Assembly (NCBI GenBank): GCA_024220505.1 | Contig: JAKZZE010000006.1 | Location: forward strand, 372,001 to 436,000 | Length of the DNA stretch: 64,000 nt | Direction: 5' to 3' | DNA from: Rhizopus arrhizus | Lineage: Eukaryota; Mucoromycota; Mucoromycetes; Mucorales; Rhizopodaceae | Shown: positions 56,145-64,000 of the stretch, piece after piece | Position numbering within the stretch: position 1 is the stretch's first letter | Layout of the letters: each line of letters starts with the position of its first letter | The notes under the pieces: model-generated | Seen by the model: only the letters and a program-made list of their open reading frames with translations | Told to the model about the DNA's origin: nothing | The model's database searches: none | Position numbers and translations under genes: made by a program

Positions 56145-57406
56145 AGCAGATGCTATCAATAACAATGTTTTTTTACACATTAAATACACAATGTACCAAT
56201 TATTCATATCCATTCTTTTTCTGTATACACAAATAATTGTTCATCTTAAAATATATATAAAAAATTAGAGAAGCGTGTTAAGAAGTTTTTTTTTTTTTTT
56301 TACCTTGCTCACATTTTGTGTCCCTGGTCAATACATGACCTGCATATATGTAATTATAATGTTTTTTTTTAGGACAAAAGCGCATGAAAATGAATATTCT
56401 GTATATTTGCATAAAGTATGAAGAATGCGTTGCAACTTGAAATATTATCCCTCTTTTCTATATATAGAAAGCCCATGATAAAAAATCTGTTCGATGCTGA
56501 GATGGAATCATAAACATGGTGATACAAACGCTATATGTTCTTTTTATAAATAAATGTCACGCTGATTTGTCAATTTAATTTACAAATTTGGTGAGAATTA
56601 TAGCTGGGTTCAAAAGACTTATTTTTAAGTTTAAATGTTACACGGACAATTCACCCAGACCAGATTAAGGATAAAAAAGGTCAATGGGACAAAACGTAGA
56701 AAAGACCAATCCACGAGGAAGTGACCATGCGGAAGACTAGTGAGAGTATAGATATGATGGTAAAAGCAACTTAACCCAGAATGAACTGAATGTATGGTTG
56801 ACTAGCAAAGAATCCAAAGAAAAGAAAGCATTGGCAATTTAACCAAAAAATCAATTCAAATTTGTACAAAGGTCTTTGATCACTATGCAAGAGATAAACA
56901 ATTACAAGAGCCTTATTTTACTCTCTATAGTGTCAATTGAATAGATATACCTCATAAGTTGGTAACTGAATACCGGTGAAATATAGTACAAATAAACGAC
57001 ACCAGAAGACGTCTTAATCTCTTTACTAAATTCAGGGAACTTTGAGCGATAAACAAATATGGATGTAACTGATATACTTCGACTCTGTTAATAAACAGAA
57101 AGCCCAATGTATGCTGGGAAGCCCAATACACCGTCTAGTTGTACAATTCTTAATCAACTAATTATTAAATAGTATTGAAACAAGTAACTTATGTAACTGA
57201 ACGAGTAATATCAACACGATCTAATAAAGAAAACATGCTATTTAATAGAAACGAAGTAGGGTTGTGACTTTATTAGAATTTACAATTTTTTTAAGGAAAG
57301 AGGACGTTTAATTGGTATACGTGCTTGCGTATAAACAAAAGCTTCGCAAGAATAAAATAAATATCATTCACTTTTTAATATTAAATATAACTAATAGTCT
57401 ATTGCT
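56145..57406. other. Intergenic, with one repeat copy
   Basis: About 1.26 kb between the CDA stop and the stop of the SEC61 paralogue. T17 run near 56287. 56655-56830 is a copy of a dispersed repeat. No supported gene. Confidence 0.5.
56655..56830 (+). repeat. Dispersed repeat (copy 3)
   Basis: Aligns in order with 44170-44340: ATTAAGGATAAAAAAGGTCA, GAAGTGACCATG, TATAGATATGATGGTAA and GACTAGCAAAGAATCCAAAG. Confidence 0.55.
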
Positions 57407-58957
57407 CTACTGAAGAGCCATCATGTTTTCCATTGATAAATTTCCTTCCATTTGTTCCCTAGCAAACATTTCAGAGTATTGGAAAATAACCAAGACACTG
57501 ATCAAGATACCAGGTCCAGTGCCGATAGAGCCAAGGACATCTGCAAGAACCGAGGCAATTGCTAAGGTAGCCCCTCCTATAGATGCAGCAGGAAGAATAA
57601 CACCATTCAATTCCTTGTACATTGAAACATCACGATAACCAGCAATAGTTACTTGTTGGTCTTTAATTTGACGCGCAACATCACGAGAGGAAGAACCAGA
57701 GATATCAGTCCACAGTTTGGACAGGTAAGCACAGACAATAGTTGTAAGAGATGCATAAACCAATGTGTGAACAGGATGAAAAATGGCATCGATCAATCCG
57801 TGAGGAGCAGAAAGATAATAAACAATGCCACCTACAGGAACAAGTTTGTCTCCACTCCAAACACCAAGCACACGAACAAGCAAATTATTTTCAAAGTAGG
57901 TAGAGAACAAGTAAGATACCAACAAAACATAGGAGAATAAGGCAGATTGAAGCATGAGAGGCATACCAGAGGTATAGAAAAGTCGAATAGGATAAGAGGC
58001 ACGCTGATTACGCATGCGGTTAGACTTGATAGAAAGTTCCACACGGTATCCTAAAAGAGAAGTAACAAGTGCAAACGTAGAAATGGTAGCAATGGCATTC
58101 ATAGCATTAGGCAAATCAGGACGATAAAATGTATCTTTAAGTGCACGAATCTTGTTACTACGAGATCCTATTAAATGAAAAATGGAGACAATAGCACCTT
58201 CATATTCACTACCGCGGTAGGTAGGAACTGAAGAAAATGACATGAACTTCCAAAATACAGTTTGACATACGCTTGCTGCAACAAAAATATTAATTCCGGA
58301 ACCCAAGCCATAGCCTTTTTGCATTAATTCATCCATCAGCATAATAACAGTGGATGATAAAACAAGTTGGAGTGTCAAAAGGCCACATCCCACAGCACCA
58401 ATGTCGTTGGGATTTCCATAAAGACCAGTAAAGACAAGAATGAGCGCTTGTGCAGCAGCAAGGAGAATAGCAAGCACTAGAAGAACAGTTGAACACCTTT
58501 TATAATTCTGATGCGTATATCTTACTAGACATACTTACATTTTTGTGCACCAGAAAATAAGGCACGATCTTCCTTTAAGTTGTAATCAACGCGAATGAAA
58601 TTAGCGGCAGCCAAGAATTGTATTATCATACCAGAGGTAAGAATTAGAATAACACCTAACTCTGTAAGCGTGCCACGATTCGAAGCCATGACAACGCGAA
58701 GTGAATCAAGAGGATCGGAGGATTCCAAAGACTTGATGCCGTAAAGAGGTAATTGGGACATGACCATGTACACTAACAAAGACACGCCTGCATAAACAAC
58801 TCTTTCATTAAAGGGCAACTATGAAAATAAATATGAATATAAAAATCCTTTTCAAAATAAATATGGTGTTCTCATCATTTGAAATGAACTTACTTTTCGA
58901 TCAAGTGATTCAACATCAGGAAGAGCAGCCATAAAAGGCTTAAAGAAAGTACCCGGA
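57407..58957 (-). CDS. Divergent second Sec61 alpha (Ssh1-like in role?), 5' end unresolved
   Basis: Exons 58894-58957, 58539-58818 and 57407-58476 are in phase. The 280-nt exon has exactly the same length and borders as in the SEC61 gene at 21.6 kb, so the two genes are paralogues. Sequence: KPFMAALPDVESLDRKLPF, YGIKSLESSDPLDSLRVVM, ASNRGTLTELGVILILTSG, IKSNRMRNQRASYPIRLFY, GYRDVSMYKELNGVILPAA, with about 60% identity by eye in the C-terminal third. The first coding bases are unclear. The acceptor at 58958 needs a donor that leaves two bases, but ATGGGCC|GTAAGT near 59030 leaves one. A frame from ATG near 59090 with a donor TT|GTAAAT would fit but gives an odd N-terminus. By analogy with yeast Ssh1 it may form an alternative ER translocon; this is inference. 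Confidence 0.85.
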
Positions 58958-60056
58958 CTAATATTCGTTGAGTTTGATATCAAAGCAAGCAATGTAAGAT
59001 TGAAAAAAGAAAAATGGATCAGTCACTTACGGCCCATATTTACAATGTATAGAAAGCAGTAAAGAAGAAGAAAACAAACACGTATTTACCAATCATACGG
59101 AAGCAAAGAATGGTTATCCAATTACATTTGATCGACTTTTGAAAATTGGGTGCACAGACAGCTTGTGCACACCTGAAAGAATCTATTACAAATTCGTACA
59201 TTGTGCGTCGTTACTTTATAACAATGTGAATGAAACAAAAAAGATGTAGTGACCACTCCCCTTTGACCCAAGCCTTAGTTGCTGCGATTGACAATAAACT
59301 CATGTTTTGATCTTTATAACATCTGAGAATAAAGCACAGTTAAATCTGTGAACAGATTAAAAGCAGAAAATAAAGAAGACATAAAGTCTGAGTACAAGAT
59401 ATGGAAAGGAATATAGAGCATGAACACAATTATTATTCGCTCGACATACGAATGCGATCTAATGATATACTATGCATCATGAAGAAGACAACAGTATCTT
59501 AATTTTAAAAAAGACATGTTCTAGTTTACACTTGTCGCTAGTGATTTCTATTGCTTTTATGAGAAGTCTGCTCATAAAAGTACAGTGAACCTCCGGGATT
59601 ACTGTAAACAGTCTTATTTTTATCGCAAAAAAGAAGTTAAAAAAAACCTGCTTATTTCTCTTTTATAGAACTTTAAAGGAAACTCCTCCTGTCATTTTTT
59701 TAGGGACTTAACAGCAGAATCATCTGTCAATAATTTCTCTTTCACTGTGTTGGCCATGTCTCTATTCTCTTTATCTTCCATGTGGATGATCTCGTAGCGT
59801 CTTGAATCTACTAGTACCACTTTTAGTCAATCGGCTTCATTCAAAGAACAAGCATTCAAAGAAATATATATATATATTTTTACTTCAAAGATCAGGAAAA
59901 ACAAATATTCTATCAAAGAATAAAATGATTTGCAAAACTGTATGCTAAATAAATCTTAAAAAATGCTTTTATTTTATTATTAAATGGGGTGAGTGAAGAT
60001 GGTTTTGTTTATGAGTGTGCACGGGATAAACTAAGAATGTTACATATGAATAATGG
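58958..60056. other. Intergenic, no gene seen
   Basis: About 1.1 kb. Includes the unresolved first exon and promoter of the SEC61 paralogue (to about 59200). An (AT)n run near 59865-59878. No supported frame otherwise. Confidence 0.45.
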
Positions 60057-61822
60057 CTAAGACGAACCGGTGTTGTTTTCTGACTGATCTTTTAATGAGC
60101 CTAAGATATTATAGCATTCTTCGAGGATATCCACACATAATCCTTGACCTATAGGAGCAAGATGACAAAAATATAAGGATGTGGACGTAAACATGTTGTA
60201 GTATTTTCAATTACCTTCAGGAATATTCCCAGTATCATCATAAAATTTACCATCTTTTCTCATATCATCAATACTTGATAACTTCATCTGGTATCTAATG
60301 GAAAATTAGCAAGAGCATTTATACTTTTATAAGCAAAAAAAAAGCGTACGGATAGAGTTCTTCTATGGAACAAGGAGCATTGATATTTTTCACTGCCAAA
60401 AGACACTGACGAACGCTAGTAAGCTGATTATAAACAGGTGTCAATGCTTCTGATACAGGGACACTTTCACTAAGCAACACAAAGATCATCCGATAACACT
60501 TGTGAAGCAAGAATTCAAGTACAATCTGTCCTTCTGGAGCAACTCCTTTACTATCAACAAACTTCCCCATCAATTTTGGATTTATATACCCTTCTTGATT
60601 CTTGTAGTTATACTTTAGTTGTACGATGTCATGAAGTTGATGCTGGTATGCAAACAGATCCGTTTGGCGTAATGTCCATTTGTGCGTCAACTCTAATCTT
60701 TCTAGTTGGTTCTTGATTTTCAAAAGTCGTTCACGAACGTCTTGTAATGCAGGAGAGAAATCATCGCTACAGGCGAGTACGATGTCGTGAGACCAATAAT
60801 GCAATTTCTCTAATAAAGAGCTTAATATCTCTTGACCTTTTGGTATGCTCCCATCCGGTCCGATAAACTTCCCATCAATCCTAGCATTATCAATTTCTTG
60901 AATTTCATCTTGTAATGGCTTGATGTCCTCAGGTGTATAATCTCTTTTACAGCATACTGTACCAAGACTTCTACGAATACGAAGCATCCTTTCTAGAATA
61001 GGAATACTATTTTTGTTTAATGTATTATTTAGCCATATAAACTTGTAATGTATCATAAAACAATAGTTACAGTTCAGCGTCTACTTCTCTAAGCGTATTT
61101 ATCAATTTCTCATAAATTTTTCCTAAGAAAAAAATAATAAAAGGTCTCATCAATTACTTTTAGTTGTTATTTTTTTTATATATCTTTACTGCATTGTGCG
61201 AATTTATATTGTAAAACTTGCATAACATGCTCTGGCAAGATTCCGTGCTTACGATCATGGTTTAATATTTTTTTTATCTCATCCAATTTTGCTTTATAAG
61301 GTTGCAAGAATTCTTCTTCATATACTCCTGCTTCATTTAAGCGATCAAATATATGCTAATTTTTATTAAATAATGAATTTAATATTATATGCAATCAAAC
61401 CTTACCTTAATTACTACCACTTGTGCATAAACGGAAGGACCTTGAAGAGGAAACTTTCAGTGTACACGTAATTTATATTTCTATAAGCTTACTTTCTCTT
61501 GTTTTGCCTAAAGATAAAAAACAGAGGCTGAGTATTTGCAGTATTTCATCCAATATATCATCTGTTCTATTGAGTTCTCTGGATTCATCTATAAGATGAC
61601 CACCTCGCAAGTTACTCAAAGCCTTCATTTGATCTTCAATTTCCAAACGCAGTGGCATGATATCTTCTAATTTCAAATATGAGCATCGATCTCGTTTGAT
61701 AACTGAAAGTCGCGCTCGTATATTTAACAAGTGTTCAAGTACAGGTTGCTCTACAATGTGTTTATGATTATACACGAGAAATATTAACATAATTTACCTT
61801 CTTTAGGTATCGTTTGAAACAT
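60057..61822 (-). CDS. DUF2408 protein with four tandem modules
   Basis: Exons include 61798-61822 (MFQTIPKE), 61493-61750, about 61398-61443, about 61190-61350, about 61070-61130, a long exon about 60353-61017, about 60208-60300, and a last exon ending at 60057. Repeated units are seen: NLRGGHLIDESRELNRTDD; ARIDGKFIGPDGSIPKGQE; KLMGKFVDSKGVAPEGQIV; MRKDGKFYDDTGNIPEGQG. Each is followed by an amphipathic helix with a ILxxLLxxCY-like pattern and preceded by a helix with an LExxLRIRxxL-like pattern. This matches the fungal DUF2408 family, of unknown function, where one or two such units are usual in my recollection. The junction at 61493 to about 61443 is one base out of frame as I read it. There is no signal peptide; it is likely soluble. 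Confidence 0.72.
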
Positions 61823-62601
61823 TTTTTGATTTGAGGTAAGCTAAAAAAAAAAAATAATAAAATGAAAAATAAAATAAAAAAAAAGAAATCTAGATTGCTG
61901 GGATTTGATATCTTATTTCATCCTTTTATGGTAGTTTCTTTCAACATTAATTTAAGCCAGCAAAAAGGGGTAGTGGCAAAATAGAGTTGAGATTCACATG
62001 CTAAATAAACTAATATAATTCCTTTTGTTACGACCGCTTATTTTTTTTTTTTTATGAAATGAATCTTTTGTATGTAGGCTATGTCAACCTAACAAATAAA
62101 CTTCACATGCGTTTTTCTCAAGGGTTTGTTTGGAAATTACAATTGGCAGATAGCATTTAAAAGATAGCAACAGGCATAAAAGTTTTATAAATTTACGCAT
62201 ATGTTTGATATTGTCGCAATTTGATTGTCTACTACATTAACTTGGATAGTTAATACAAAATAAGTTGATAACTGTTTAGAAATCATTTTTATATACACTG
62301 AAACTCAATAATCAACAGTGATTTACACAAGTGACAATTTCCCTTAAAAAAGAAAAATAGCATATGTCAATACTATATGTAAATCACACTTTTCTTTCTT
62401 CTTATTATATGCCTATACTCAACTTGTAATGATCAAAATAAATTAACATTTGTAGTTGATATGTTAGAGATTAAATAGGATCTTTTTATGATACCAAAAA
62501 GTAATGCATAATTGGATGTGATAGTTTTATGCAATCATAATTCAAACACCGCTATCGTGTATTTTTGTTTTTAATCTGGGAAAAAAAAAAAGCTTTACTT
62601 T
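61823..62601. promoter_or_regulatory. Divergent intergenic region
   Basis: About 780 bp between the DUF2408 start and the thioesterase start, AT-rich with a T14 run near 62040. No supported gene. Confidence 0.45.
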
Positions 62602-64000
62602 ATGCCTTCGTTTATCAATTCTGCTTATGAACAAATACGCTCGCTATGGATACGTACAATATTATTCATAACACACCCCATCTTTCAACGTTTATTGCCT
62701 GACCCCTACACTAAAGCGGGTAACGTTCGCGTAGACACAAAGCCAGCTCATGCCAGCCGAATAACAATGACTGAAATTATTTCTCCTGACCAGTGTGATT
62801 TAAAGGTACACATCGCTTCAATCCATTTTTCACTCTTTTACAAGATATGTAAACTAAATGGATTTAGGGGTTTGCATATGCTGGTACAATATTAAGCTGG
62901 ATAGATATTGCTGCTGGAATAGCGGCCAAACGACATGCAGTATCACCCTCGGTAACGTTTTGCTTCCAAAAGTCTTACTCTTTTAAATTTTTTTTTGAGG
63001 GGGTATTCTGAACATGTATTAACATTTGTTTGAAAAAGGTTACTCGCTCAGTGGATGATGTTGCTTTTTTACATCCAGTTAAAGTAGGAGATATTGTAAG
63101 GTGAACATGTAAAAACCAACATGCAAGGCGAGCTAACCTATAAAAAGGTATCTATTCAAGCTTCAGTAAACAAATCATGGAAAACATCCATGGAAGTAGG
63201 AGTGAAGGTAGAAGCCGAGTCACCAATAACCAACGAGCGATTCTTTGTTGCCCATGCCTATTTGACATTTGTTGCCCTATCCCCACGACCCACGGCGAAA
63301 ACGCATGTAGGAAGGGTACTATCGGAATATCAGCCTATCAGAGTACCTGAACTTATTCCAACGTCATCCATGGAAATCAATCGATTTGAAATGGCCGAAA
63401 AGAGAAGACAGGCCAGATTTGGACAAAAGAAGGTAGATTATCAAGAGATTAGGAACCGAATGAGAGAGTGGTCACAAGGGTTAAGAACAATGGCTGATGA
63501 GATAGCGCCCATCAAAGAACATCCCAGTTACTCTGTTGTTGAACATGCTTCACCAGATATGCAAAACACCCAAGAAGAAGGATCAGAAGAGGAGGATACG
63601 ATTGTAGTACACAAGCTAGAAAGACGGTTTTCTCAAGACCCACGTATGGTGCAGCAGATCAAAGAGAAACTGATGGATGCTACATTTGCAGAAGTGGTAG
63701 AGTTGGTGATGCCCCAACACGCCAATACGCTTTCTATTACTTTTGGTGGACAAATTATGGCTTGGATGGAGCTTTGTGCTCGTGTGAGTGCGAATCGTTT
63801 GGCTAAAGCTTATTTGTTGACAGCAAGGTAAGATCTTGGTGTACGTGTGTGAAGAGACCATGTACAAATAGGATTGAACCCTTTTTCTAATCCACTGAAA
63901 TCTATAGTATCGATAGCTTGAATTTCATAGCAAGTTCTGGTGTAGGAGATGTGGTAACTATAAGGTCAGTTGTATCAAGGTCATTCAACTCTTCTATGGA
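62602..64000 (+). CDS. Acyl-CoA thioesterase, double-hotdog (ACOT) type, C-terminus outside the window
   Basis: Exons 62602-62805, 62868-62951, 63039-63095, 63148-63827 and 63908-64000 (continuing). All phases agree. The first hotdog domain runs MTEIISPDQCDLKGFAYAG, TILSWIDIAAGIAAKRHAV, TRSVDDVAFLHPVKVGD and SWKTSMEVGVKVEAES. A charged linker follows (EEGSEEEDTIVVHKLERRF). The second hotdog repeats the pattern: VELVMPQHANTLSITFGGQ, IMAWMELCARVSANRLAKA, IDSLNFIASSGVGDVVTIR. Two tandem hotdog folds with GG.IM.W.....A motifs characterise acyl-CoA hydrolases (ACOT7/11/12-like), which release free fatty acids from CoA. No START domain is visible before the edge. The N-terminus (LWIRTILFITHPIFQRLLP) is hydrophobic and may be a mitochondrial or membrane-association signal. 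Confidence 0.88.

Noticed and set aside
55596..56213. 205-codon antisense frame over chitin deacetylase exon 3
   Set aside because: A shadow of a strongly codon-biased gene; its Arg/Gly run is the reverse of the Ala/Ser repeat.
63866..63900. Match of ACAAATAGGATTGAAC in a thioesterase intron to the repeat at 44.3 kb
   Set aside because: Only about 16 bp agree, and the context on both sides differs; probably chance.
1..64000. tRNA, rRNA or CRISPR features
   Set aside because: I looked for tRNA T-loop patterns and regularly spaced direct repeats and found none. A tRNAscan or Rfam run would be decisive, and I cannot exclude divergent ncRNAs.

Overview
The window reads as nuclear DNA from an early-diverging filamentous fungus, most likely Mucoromycota (Mucorales-like). 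The evidence is AT-rich intergenic DNA with long homopolymer tracts, many short introns of about 45-75 nt (GTAAGT/GTATGT donors, TAG/CAG acceptors), fungal gene content (a GPI-type chitin deacetylase, an AreA-class GATA finger, a DUF2408 protein, an Mcp1 protein), and remnants of DNA transposons. I rebuilt most genes exon by exon, and nearly all junctions keep frame. The species cannot be named from the sequence alone.

Layout. 1-0.6 kb: the C-terminal part of a GATA activator. 0.75-2.85 kb: a TIR-bounded element with TA flanks that carries a decayed unknown gene. 3.0-4.3 kb: an FAD monooxygenase. 4.3-6.6 kb: gene-poor. 6.6-9.9 kb: an F-box protein and eIF3m, convergent. 9.9-15.3 kb: a 5.3-kb gene desert. 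15.3-20.2 kb: a proline-rich protein and the spindle-checkpoint protein MAD1, convergent. 21.6-28.9 kb: SEC61 alpha, then three mitochondrial genes (MCP1, RIP1, ATM1), with RIP1 and ATM1 head to head. 28.9-33.7 kb: eroded sequence. 33.7-36.0 kb: a small GATA protein and the SAGA subunit SGF73. 36.6-43.8 kb: a P5-type ATPase and an amino-acid permease, convergent. 44-47.3 kb: a transposon graveyard (dispersed repeat, FAR1/MULE-like pseudogene, Tc1/mariner-like pseudogene). 47.8-51.5 kb: an Era-type mitochondrial GTPase and an SH3-EH protein, convergent. 53 kb: a small unknown gene. 54.8-56.1 kb: chitin deacetylase. 57.4-59 kb: a divergent second SEC61 alpha. 60-61.8 kb: a DUF2408 protein. 62.6 kb to the end: a double-hotdog thioesterase cut by the window edge.

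How the genes fit together. This is ordinary housekeeping chromatin (translation, ER translocation, the spindle checkpoint, SAGA, mitochondrial Fe-S handling) interrupted by repeat islands. The RIP1/ATM1 pair shares one 598-bp intergenic region and could be co-regulated. The most unusual items are the TIR element with no recognisable transposase, the second SEC61 alpha with changed plug-region and loop-8 residues, the P5-type ATPase with a cysteine-rich N-terminal ectodomain, and four tandem modules in the DUF2408 protein. Several otherwise intact genes carry single-base frame breaks. Two lie in homopolymers and may be assembly errors.
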